From the NCBI GenBank assembly GCA_029961745.1, contig CP124680.1, positions 1,550,001 to 1,614,000 on the forward strand: a DNA stretch of 64,000 bases, read 5' to 3'. The notes below the pieces were generated by a model. It was given only the letters and a program-made list of their open reading frames with translations. It did not search any database and was not told where the DNA came from. Origin of the DNA: Nocardioides sp. L-11A (GTDB taxonomy: Bacteria; Actinomycetota; Actinomycetes; Propionibacteriales; Nocardioidaceae). The position numbers and the translations under genes are program-made. The number at the start of each line of letters is the position of its first letter. Within the stretch, counting starts at the first letter, position 1. Shown here piece after piece: positions 51,485-59,828 of this stretch.

Positions 51485-51844
51485 TCAGTCCGGCGGCGCG
51501 GGCAGGCAGGTGCGCACCTCGACACCGTCCTCGGTGTCGGCGAGCACCGCGCAGATCTGCAGCAGATCGTCGAGGTCGTCGCTCTCGACGATGTAGAAGC
51601 CCCCGAGCTGCTCGACGGACTCGACATACGGGCCGTCGGTGACGACGACGTCGTCCGCGGCGCGCCGCACGACCTTGGCCGTGCGGGAGTGGGCGAGCTC
51701 GGCGCCGCCCGTGACGCGGTGGCCCCGCTCCTCCAGCAGCCGGCTGAACTCGCCGTGCCGGGCATAGGTCTCGGCGCGCTCCTCGGCGCTCGCGGACTCC
51801 CAGGTCGCTTCGTCACCGGTCAGCAGTACGACGTACTCGGTCAT
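51485..51844 (-). CDS. DGPF/YCII-domain protein
   Basis: The 119-aa protein starts MTEYVVLLTGD and has the conserved DGPY motif in VVVTDGPYVESVEQLGGFYIVESDDLDD, with a histidine in YARHGEFSRLLEERGH. The ATG at 51844 is favoured because GAGGAG stands nine bases upstream, whereas the earlier ATG (51853) touches it. DGPF proteins accompany ECF42 sigma factors and are often their targets; the stop is nine bases from the sigma-factor start. Confidence 0.88.
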   Translation of the reverse strand: MTEYVVLLTGDEATWESASAEERAETYARHGEFSRLLEERGHRVTGGAELAHSRTAKVVRRAADDVVVTDGPYVESVEQLGGFYIVESDDLDDLLQICAVLADTEDGVEVRTCLPAPPD

Positions 51845-51938
51845 CGGGATCATCTCCTCGTGGGGTGTGCTGAGTCTTCCACCCCGATGACGGGCGAGCC
51901 GGTGCCGAATCGACAGCTCGCGCGGAATCCGTCCCCCG

Positions 51939-53549
51939 TCAGCCGAGGAGCCGGGCCGCCAGCGCCGCGCTGGCCGGGTAGTCGACCTTGCTGACCGGCG
52001 TCCGCGGCACCTCGTCGACGAACAGCACCGTCTTCGGCACCTTGTAGTTGGAGATCAGCGCCCGGCAGTGGTCGCGCACGGCGTCCTCGGACAGGGCGGT
52101 GCCGTCGCGGCGCTGCACCAGCGCGGTGACCTGCTGGCCCCAGCGCTCGTGCGGCGTGCCGACGACGACCGCGTCGAAGACGTCGTCGTGGCGCAGCAGC
52201 ACCGCCTCGACCTCCTCGGGGTGCACCTTCTCGCCGCCGGTGTTGATGCACACCGACCCGCGGCCCAGGACGGTGACCGAGCCGTCCTCCTCGCGCCGCG
52301 CGAAGTCGCCCGGGATCGCCCAGCGCACGCCGTCGATCTCCTTGAAGGTCGCCGCGGTCTTGACCGGGTCCTTGTAGTAGCCGAGGGGAACCGGGCCCGA
52401 GCGGCCGAGCATGCCGTCGACGCCCACCGGGCACGGTCGGAGGTCGGCGTCGAAGACCTCGACCTGGTCGGTGACGGTGAACCGCGGCGCGCTCTGGCCG
52501 CCGTCGGTGCCGTCGTCGATCCGGGAGCCGGTCGCGCCGGACTCCGAGGCGCCGTAGGAGTCGAGGATGAAGCGGCCCGGCAGGGCCTGGCGGATCTCCT
52601 CGCGCACTCCGTCGGACAACGGAGCGGCACCGTTGGAGACGGCGGCCAGGCTGGACAGGTCCCAGCGGTCCGGCTCGGCCAGGATCGCCTCGGCGACCGG
52701 GCGTCCCATCGCGTCGCCCAGGAAGGTCATCGAGACGACCTTGGCCTTCTCGACCAGGTCGAGGATCTTGACCGGGTCGAAGTGCGGCTCGGTGAAGAGC
52801 GCGACCGTCTGGCCGGCGACATGGCCGTTGCCGAGGATCCACTGGCTGCCGCCGTGCATCATCGGACCGCAGGCCAGCAGCACCATGGGGTTCTCGACGG
52901 CGGCGGCCTCCTCGGCCAGCTGCTCGACCGAGTCGAGCGGTGCGCCGTAGCGCGCGGCGTTGAGCGCGGCCCGGATCAGGTCCTCGTTGCGCCACACGAC
53001 GCCCTTGGGATTGCCGGTCGTGCCGCCGGTGTAGAGGACGTAGTGGTCGTCCGCGCTGCGTCCGGTGATCGTCCGCTCCGCGGGCGCGGCGGCCAGTGCG
53101 GCGTCGTACTCCTCGCCGAGGACGAGCGTGTGCCGCAGGGCCGGCGTGTCGAGCTCGGCCAGCGCGTCGACGTACTCGGGGGCGATGATCGCCGCGACGC
53201 AGTCGGCGTTGTCGTAGAGATAGGCCAGCTCGTCGTGGAGGTACTTGTAGTTGATGTTGATCGGCACCGCCCGCGCCTTGAGGCAGCCGTAGAGCGCGTC
53301 CACCCACTCGATCCGGTTCGTGGAGTGCACCGCGACGTGCTCGCCCGGCCGGATCCCGAGGCCGACCAGGTGGTTGGCGAGGCGAGTGGCCCGCTCGTCG
53401 ATCTCGGCGAAGGTCCAGACCCGGTCACCGGTGTGGACCGCGGCGCGGTCGGGCACGGTGTCGGCCATCACCTCGAGCACGTCGGCGAGGTTCAGCGGGC
53501 GAGCGGCGGGCGCGGCGGCCGCATCGGCGGCGGATGTGGTGGGGGTCAC
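51939..53549 (-). CDS. AMP-forming acyl-CoA synthetase (FadD-like)
   Basis: The 536-aa protein (GTG start) is an ANL-superfamily ligase: the P-loop YTGGTTGNPKGV, the SYGASE segment (A5), YYKDPVKTAATF, WAIPGDFARREEDGSV (A7 Asp) and the catalytic-lysine region PRTPVSKVDYPAS near the end. It activates a carboxylic acid to acyl-AMP and then acyl-CoA. A KstR-like operator lies 20 bp before the start codon, so a steroid-derived or fatty acid is a reasonable but unproved substrate. It is divergent from an OsmC gene. Confidence 0.92.
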   Translation of the reverse strand: MTPTTSAADAAAAPAARPLNLADVLEVMADTVPDRAAVHTGDRVWTFAEIDERATRLANHLVGLGIRPGEHVAVHSTNRIEWVDALYGCLKARAVPININYKYLHDELAYLYDNADCVAAIIAPEYVDALAELDTPALRHTLVLGEEYDAALAAAPAERTITGRSADDHYVLYTGGTTGNPKGVVWRNEDLIRAALNAARYGAPLDSVEQLAEEAAAVENPMVLLACGPMMHGGSQWILGNGHVAGQTVALFTEPHFDPVKILDLVEKAKVVSMTFLGDAMGRPVAEAILAEPDRWDLSSLAAVSNGAAPLSDGVREEIRQALPGRFILDSYGASESGATGSRIDDGTDGGQSAPRFTVTDQVEVFDADLRPCPVGVDGMLGRSGPVPLGYYKDPVKTAATFKEIDGVRWAIPGDFARREEDGSVTVLGRGSVCINTGGEKVHPEEVEAVLLRHDDVFDAVVVGTPHERWGQQVTALVQRRDGTALSEDAVRDHCRALISNYKVPKTVLFVDEVPRTPVSKVDYPASAALAARLLG

Positions 53550-53568
53550 AGGGAGAAGAGTGCCAAAC

Positions 53569-53582
53569 TAGAACAAGTTCTC
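53569..53582 (-). promoter_or_regulatory. KstR-like operator before the acyl-CoA synthetase
   Basis: TAGAACAAGTTCTC has perfect AGAAC/GTTCT arms and matches the TnnAACnnGTTnnA pattern except at the last base. With the preceding AAAC it repeats the ten bases AAACTAGAAC found at 27671-27680 before the GMC oxidoreductase. It sits between divergent genes and could serve either. Confidence 0.55.
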
Positions 53583-53621
53583 GCCAGGGTTCGGCCGAGT
53601 CCGATTCGGCATGATGGCCGG

Positions 53622-54101
53622 GTGACCGACCACCACTACGCCCTGGACCTGGTCTGGCAGGGCAACCGCGGCACCGGGACGAGCGGCTACCGCGACTACG
53701 ACCGCACCGTCCTGCTCACCGCGGCCGGCAAGCCCGAGCTGCTCGGCTCGGCCGATCCCACCTTCCGCGGCGACGCCGGGCGATGGAACCCCGAGGAGCT
53801 GCTCCTCGCCGCCCTGGCCCAGTGCCACCTGCTGTCCTATCTGCACTCCGCGGTCAACCACGGCATCGTCGTGACGGCGTACGACGACAGCCCGGTCGGC
53901 ACCATGGCGCAGGTGGGGCAGGGTGGCCGGTTCACCTCCGTCACCCTCCGACCGCGGGTCACCGTCGCCGAGGCGGGGATGGTCGAGGTCGCGCGGGAGA
54001 TCCACGGCGAGGCGAGCCGCAACTGCTTCATCGCCGCGTCGGTGAGCTTCCCGGTGGGGCACGAGCCCACCACTCTCGTGGCCGGCGTCGTCGCGGGCTG
54101 A
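53622..54101 (+). CDS. OsmC-family protein (peroxiredoxin-like)
   Basis: The 159-aa protein is an OsmC/Ohr-fold protein with the pattern GRWNPEELLLAALAQCHLLSYLHSA, with one clear cysteine in AQCHLL and another in SRNCFIAASVSFP, the two positions expected for the thiol peroxidase pair. Such proteins reduce organic hydroperoxides, although many divergent OsmC members have unknown substrates. The start is GTG at 53622. Confidence 0.9.
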   Translation: MTDHHYALDLVWQGNRGTGTSGYRDYDRTVLLTAAGKPELLGSADPTFRGDAGRWNPEELLLAALAQCHLLSYLHSAVNHGIVVTAYDDSPVGTMAQVGQGGRFTSVTLRPRVTVAEAGMVEVAREIHGEASRNCFIAASVSFPVGHEPTTLVAGVVAG

Positions 54102-54159
54102 CATCCGGGCGCCACCGGGGCGCCATGAGCCGTTCAGGACCGTCTGGTTCAAAGCAGCC

Positions 54160-54999
54160 ATGACCAGCCTGCCGCGCCGTACCCGCACCGTCCTGCTCGC
54201 CGCCGGCGTCGCCCTGGCCGCGATCGGGGTCACGACCGGCGGCGGCCGGGAGCTGCTGCGCCGCCAGGCCGCCGTCGCCCGCGCCCGGATCGGGAAGCCG
54301 CTGGGAGAGGCCGCGATCCCGGCCGACAAGGTCTGGAAGCGCAAGTCCTACGACGGCACGCCGCTCCACCTCCTGGTGCTCGGTGACTCGATCGCCGCCG
54401 GACTCGGTGCCGAGCGGGCGAAGGACACCCTGGGCGCGCGGATCGCGCGGGGGCTCGCGGGGGAGCTGCACCGCCCGGTCTCGCTGCGGACGGTCGCCGT
54501 CGTCGGCTCGGAGAGCTCGGCACTGGGCGGCCAGCTCGACGGCTTGCCGAGCGGCTACCACGCCGACGTCGCCGTGATCGTGGTCGGCGGCAACGACGTG
54601 ACCCACCGGGTGCCGACCGCGACTGCCGCCGGGCAGTTGGAGGAGGCGGTGGTCCGGCTGCGCGAGCAGGGCACCGAGGTCGTCGTCGGCACCTGCCCCG
54701 ATCTCGGGGCCCTGCGACCGGTCCCGCAGCCGCTGCGCTCGCTGGGGTCGCGGATGTCGCGCCAGCTCGCGCAGGCCCAGGCGGAGGTCGCCGTGCGCAA
54801 CGGGGCGCACGCGGTGTCGCTGGCCCACGTGGTCGGGCCGTTCTTCATCAGCAACCCCGACGAGATGTTCAGCCTGGATCGCTTCCATCCCAGCGCGCTG
54901 GGCTACAAGCGCACCGCCAAGGCGCTGCTGCCGTCGGTGCTGCTGGCTCTCGGGCATGCCGAGCGGGTGCCCTTCGGGCACCGCGCGCCCGACGCCTAG
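54160..54999 (+). CDS. SGNH/GDSL hydrolase, membrane-anchored or secreted
   Basis: The 279-aa protein has an N-terminal hydrophobic segment (about residues 10-28), then an SGNH hydrolase domain. Block I is VLGDSIAAGLG (catalytic Ser), block III is VVGGNDVTH (Gly/Asn), and block V is DRFHPSALGYK (Asp/His). It probably removes acyl groups from a lipid or polymer at the cell surface. Its substrate is unknown. It is followed by an independently promoted ATP-grasp gene. Confidence 0.88.
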   Translation: MTSLPRRTRTVLLAAGVALAAIGVTTGGGRELLRRQAAVARARIGKPLGEAAIPADKVWKRKSYDGTPLHLLVLGDSIAAGLGAERAKDTLGARIARGLAGELHRPVSLRTVAVVGSESSALGGQLDGLPSGYHADVAVIVVGGNDVTHRVPTATAAGQLEEAVVRLREQGTEVVVGTCPDLGALRPVPQPLRSLGSRMSRQLAQAQAEVAVRNGAHAVSLAHVVGPFFISNPDEMFSLDRFHPSALGYKRTAKALLPSVLLALGHAERVPFGHRAPDA

Positions 55000-55008
55000 C
55001 CTCGACGC

Positions 55009-55866
55009 ATGACGACCGTCCTGCTCGCGACCTTCGACCTGATGCCCGACGGCGAGCCGGGTGCCGCCGCGCTCACCGCGGCGCTCGACGCGCGCGGGAT
55101 CGAGAGCCGCTGGGTTCGCTGGGACGACCCGGCCGTCGACTGGGCTGGCGCCGACCTCGTCGCGGTCCGCTCGACGTGGGACTACCACCGCCGGCTGCCT
55201 GCGTTCCTCGACTGGGCGCGGGAGGTCGACGCGGTGACCACGCTGCTCAACGGGGCCGACGTGATCGCCTGGAACGCCGACAAGGCCTACCTGACCGAGC
55301 TCGCGGGCGTCGTACCGGTGGTGCCGACGGTGCTGCTCGACGACACCGACCTGGCCGGCGGTCTGGCCGAGGCGCTCGACCGCTGGGGGAGCGTGATCGT
55401 CAAGCCACGCACCGGCGCCGGCGGGGTCGGCGTGGTCGTCGTCGAGCGGCTCGACGACCCGCGCCTCGAAGGCCTGGTCGCCGGGCCGTGGATCGCGCAG
55501 CCTCTCGTCGCTTCCGTCCGTACGACGGGCGAGTCGTCGGTCTACGTGTTCGAGGGCGTCGCGGTGGCCCAGGTCGACAAGGTCGCGGCCGGCGACGAGG
55601 TCCGGGTCCATGAGCTCTACGGCGGTGCGAGCCGCCCGGTCCCGCTCGACCCGGAGCGGGCGGCGGGGGCGGCCGACGCGGTCCGAGCGGTCGCCGGGAT
55701 GCGGGGAGCGGATCTGGCGTACGCACGGGTCGACCTGATGTCCTGGGAGGGCCGGTGGGTCGTCAGCGAGCTCGAGCTGATCGAGCCGGGGCTCTACCTC
55801 GACGTCGACCCGGACAACGCCGGACGGTTCGCAGACCTGGTCGCGGGGCGCCTGGACCGGTCCTGA
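55009..55866 (+). CDS. ATP-grasp-family ligase-like protein
   Basis: The 285-aa protein has the ATP-grasp pattern: VIVKPRTGAGGVGVVVVE (ATP-binding lysine and glycine loop, about residues 130-147), PWIAQPLVASVRTTGESSVYVFEG, and metal ligands in LAYARVDLMSWEGRWVVSELELIEPGLY, where DLM, ELEL and EPGLY carry the acidic residues. It resembles glutathione-synthetase-like enzymes of unknown product. The TAGCCT box (54997-55002) six bases before ATG suggests leaderless expression. Confidence 0.85.
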   Translation: MTTVLLATFDLMPDGEPGAAALTAALDARGIESRWVRWDDPAVDWAGADLVAVRSTWDYHRRLPAFLDWAREVDAVTTLLNGADVIAWNADKAYLTELAGVVPVVPTVLLDDTDLAGGLAEALDRWGSVIVKPRTGAGGVGVVVVERLDDPRLEGLVAGPWIAQPLVASVRTTGESSVYVFEGVAVAQVDKVAAGDEVRVHELYGGASRPVPLDPERAAGAADAVRAVAGMRGADLAYARVDLMSWEGRWVVSELELIEPGLYLDVDPDNAGRFADLVAGRLDRS

Positions 55867-55889
55867 ACCCGTCTCGAACCGGGCTTCTC

Positions 55890-55916
55890 CTTGCACTCGC
55901 CATGGTCGAGTGCTAA
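55890..55916 (+). promoter_or_regulatory. CIRCE element 1 (HrcA operator)
   Basis: CTTGCACTC-N9-GAGTGCTAA matches the consensus TTAGCACTC-N9-GAGTGCTAA with two changes in the left arm. HrcA would bind here to repress groEL without stress. Confidence 0.9.
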
Positions 55917-55922
55917 ACATGA

Positions 55923-57611
<1,689 letters not shown>

Positions 57612-57646
57612 TCGACTGATCAGGAGCCCAGCTCCCGCAGAACCAC

Positions 57647-57685
57647 CACACGGCCCCCGCCCCCGGGCGGGGGTCGTGTGTTTTT
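57647..57685 (+). terminator. Intrinsic terminator after groEL
   Basis: A GC-rich stem from CACACGGCCCCCG (57647-57659) with its complement ending CGTGTG (57680) is followed by TTTTT (57681-57685). It is the clearest rho-independent terminator in the window. Confidence 0.92.
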
Positions 57686-57729
57686 CGGTCGCCTCGAGCG
57701 TCGGGCCTGGGTAGCATGGTCGCGCCGCG

Positions 57730-57925
57730 ATCGGATCGAGACGGAAGGGAGTGTGGGTTGATGACCGCAGCGCAGTGCGCCGCTGTCGGCGCGCCTGGAA
57801 CCAACCCACTTTCATCGGTCTCCGTCCGACTCCGACCCCTCCGCTGACGCTGCTCCGTGCGGCCGGCGGAGCCCTGTCGCCTTCGACTTGTCGGACGAGG
57901 CCCCTTGCTTCAAGGGAGCAATCCG
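57730..57925 (+). promoter_or_regulatory. Structured leader (candidate riboregulator) before the GNAT gene
   Basis: About 195 bases between the groEL terminator and the GNAT start can fold strongly. GTGGGTTG (57753-57760) pairs perfectly with 57802-57809, and internal CAGCG/CGCTG is within that arm. CCCTTG-CTT-CAAGGG (57902-57916) buries the Shine-Dalgarno AAGGGAG (57912-57918). A 28-codon reading frame with its own ribosome site runs through the first half. I cannot match it to a named riboswitch class. Confidence 0.6.
57761..57847 (+). CDS. Upstream open reading frame (28 aa) in the GNAT leader
   Basis: ATG at 57761 follows GGAAGGGAG with about nine bases between and reads MTAAQCAAVGAPGTNPLSSV then SVRLRPLR before TGA. 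It may be a sensing peptide whose translation changes the downstream fold. There is no repeated amino acid run that points to a particular signal. Only a short frame and a ribosome site support it. Confidence 0.4.
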   Translation: MTAAQCAAVGAPGTNPLSSVSVRLRPLR

Positions 57926-58474
57926 TTGTCATCAACACCTGATGCGAATCGATCCACCACGGCTGCCACCTGGACGACCCGTCCGGAACAGTCCGACGCC
58001 GACCGGGCGGCCATCCGCGAGGTCCTGCTGGCCGCCTTCCCGACGAGTCTCGAGGCCGACCTCGTCGACGCCCTGCGCGCCGATCCGGAAGCCTGGCTGC
58101 CGGACCTGTCCGTCGTCTCCGTCGCCGACGACGGGAGCGTCGTCGGCTACTCGCTGCTGACCCGGTGCCACGTGGGCGGTGCCCCCGCCCTCGCGCTCGG
58201 TCCCTGCGCCGTGCCCCCCGAGCACCAGTCGCAGGGAGCCGGGGGAGCGGCGATCCGGGCCGGTCTCGACGCGGCGCGACGGAGCGGCGAGAACCTGGTC
58301 GTCGTCCTCGGGCACGCCGAGTACTACCCGCGGTTCGGCTTCGAGCGCGCATCGCGGTTCGGCATCACGGCGACCTTCGAGGTGCCCGACGAGAACCTGA
58401 TGGCGCTCGCCCTCGACCCGTCGAGGCCGGTGCCCGACGGTCAGATCCGGTACGCGCCTGCCTTCGGGGTCTGA
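57926..58474 (+). CDS. GNAT-family N-acetyltransferase
   Basis: The 182-aa protein is chosen from the TTG at 57926, seven bases after AAGGGAG; an upstream ATG (57857) lies in the structured leader. The acetyl-CoA-binding loop is PEHQSQGAGGAAIRAGL (RxxGxG/A type, here QSQGAGG), followed by VVVLGHAEYYPRFGFERASRFGI and a final AFGV, the pattern of the YhbS-like putative acetyltransferases. It acetylates an unknown small molecule or protein. The preceding structured leader suggests control at translation, perhaps by a ligand or ribosome inhibitor. Confidence 0.85.
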   Translation: MSSTPDANRSTTAATWTTRPEQSDADRAAIREVLLAAFPTSLEADLVDALRADPEAWLPDLSVVSVADDGSVVGYSLLTRCHVGGAPALALGPCAVPPEHQSQGAGGAAIRAGLDAARRSGENLVVVLGHAEYYPRFGFERASRFGITATFEVPDENLMALALDPSRPVPDGQIRYAPAFGV

Positions 58475-58495
58475 GAGCCGGCTCTCGTCAGACTG

Positions 58496-58525
58496 CACGG
58501 CCCCCGTCCTTGGGCGGGGGCCGTG
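58496..58525 (+). terminator. Stem-loop after the GNAT gene
   Basis: CACGGCCCCCG (58496-58506) pairs perfectly with 58515-58525, with an 8-base loop. It closely copies the stem of the groEL terminator but lacks a T tract. Confidence 0.75.
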
Positions 58526-58895
58526 TGGCTTCCCGTCAGCGACCCCAGCGGATCACAGCGTAGGCCGCTCGCAGCTCCCGTCGCGGCGAGGCCAGGTAGA
58601 GGGCCGAACCGAGGGCTGAAGGTGGTCGCCAAGAGGGCTTGACGACGCACGCCAAACGCGGCGCTATGACGCGGGTGGTGGGTGGGGCGCAGGGAGAGCT
58701 TGCACAGGTCGCACGTCCCCCTTCAACGGCGCATTGCCACGCCGCGGGAAGCGCAGCGGACGATCGCGAGTCGTAAGCCCGGCGTCACAAGTTTGCCGCG
58801 GTACGCGCCACGGTACGGACGGAAGACGAGGTTCGATGCGCGACACATGTCGTCGAATCCGCCCGCGTTCTGGAGATTGCGGGCACACTGCGCAG
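58526..58895. other. Gene-poor boundary region left of the RelA/SpoT-DUF262 island
   Basis: About 370 bases carry no reading frame with convincing codon use, no tRNA and no recombinase. Base composition starts to drop toward the right. A hairpin GCCCGC/GCGGGC lies at 58861-58884 just before the chosen start of the next gene. Nothing else is recognised. Confidence 0.5.
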
Positions 58896-59828
58896 GTGAC
58901 CCACGCAACCGGTAACTCGGAGCCAACGGGAACTCCCGAGCCGGCCGTTGACGCCGAGCCGCCCGAAGACCGAGATCCGGCCGCCGAGCAGGACAGCCTC
59001 GACGCCATGCTGAAAAGGCTGAGCGATGCGACGGGCGAGGACTTTGCGGGCGCTGAGACGTCCTTTCGGACGTTCATGACTGGTGTCGAGTCAGGCGTTC
59101 AAGAGTCGACCTTGTTTGAGGAGTTGTACGACCTTCACGCGAGCCTCACCGAGGAGCGCGTCCTGGGAAAGATTCGAGGCGTGGAAGCGTGGGCCGACGG
59201 AGAGAACAACTTTCGAATGGTCCCAAAGTCATGGCCCTCTGTGATTGACAAGCTCTACAGAATCAATATTGAAGACAACAAGCAGTTTTCCTACCCGCCC
59301 ATTGTGCCGACAATCTATGAGCGTGCCGCAAGAACTCGGACTTCGGCTCAACAGCGGTGGGTGACTCCTCGCATTGCCCACGAAGTCGCAGATGATTTGA
59401 TCCGCACGAAGTTTGTAGTTCCTTTCGCGGATGGCGTGATCGATGTAAGCGAGCGAGTAGACGCGGCAATCAATGACTGCGGTCTGCGGCGGTACAAGAG
59501 ATATCACGCGAAGGACTCTGGCTACCACGCGCGTCACCACTACATTTTGATTAGCGTTCCGGGATACGATGGGCAGGATGCCACCGTATGTGTTGAGGTG
59601 AAGATACTCACAAAGTTCCAGGATACGCTGGGTGAATTGACCCATTTGCTATATGAATTGAAGCGTACGGGGAGACTCCCGGAGGAAGAGAAGAGAAAAC
59701 TGGCTTGGCTCTTTGACTCACCGGACTTCGCGGCGTCGTACGTCGGCCACACCGGACATTTCATCGAGGCCTCAATTGTCGACCTGAAGCAAAGATTGCA
59801 AGGATTCGAGGGAATCGTCAATGGATAA
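58896..59828 (+). CDS. RelA/SpoT-fold nucleotidyltransferase-like protein
   Basis: The 310-aa protein (GTG start; ATG 58836 with a GACGAGG site is an alternative adding 20 residues) has a disordered acidic N terminus (about residues 8-35). It then shows the motif order of (p)ppGpp synthetase domains: Lys111/Ser112 in PKSWPSVIDKL, Asp166/Asp167 in VADDLIRTKFVVPF (metal-binding Asp position), Tyr210 in GYHARHH (the base-stacking Tyr of GYRSLH), and Glu234 in VCVEVKILTKFQDTLGELTHLLYE (the Glu of vEiQiRT). There is no HD hydrolase, TGS or ACT domain. It could make (p)ppGpp or ppApp, or pyrophosphorylate RNA as toxic small alarmone synthetases do. It overlaps the DUF262 gene by 8 bp. Codon use is markedly less GC-biased than its neighbours, suggesting recent transfer. 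Confidence 0.75.
   Translation: MTHATGNSEPTGTPEPAVDAEPPEDRDPAAEQDSLDAMLKRLSDATGEDFAGAETSFRTFMTGVESGVQESTLFEELYDLHASLTEERVLGKIRGVEAWADGENNFRMVPKSWPSVIDKLYRINIEDNKQFSYPPIVPTIYERAARTRTSAQQRWVTPRIAHEVADDLIRTKFVVPFADGVIDVSERVDAAINDCGLRRYKRYHAKDSGYHARHHYILISVPGYDGQDATVCVEVKILTKFQDTLGELTHLLYELKRTGRLPEEEKRKLAWLFDSPDFAASYVGHTGHFIEASIVDLKQRLQGFEGIVNG

Noticed and set aside
57730..57925. T-box or SAM-IV riboswitch before the GNAT gene
   Set aside because: The T-box TGGNACCGCG element and SAM-IV core are not present; GGAACC alone is not enough.
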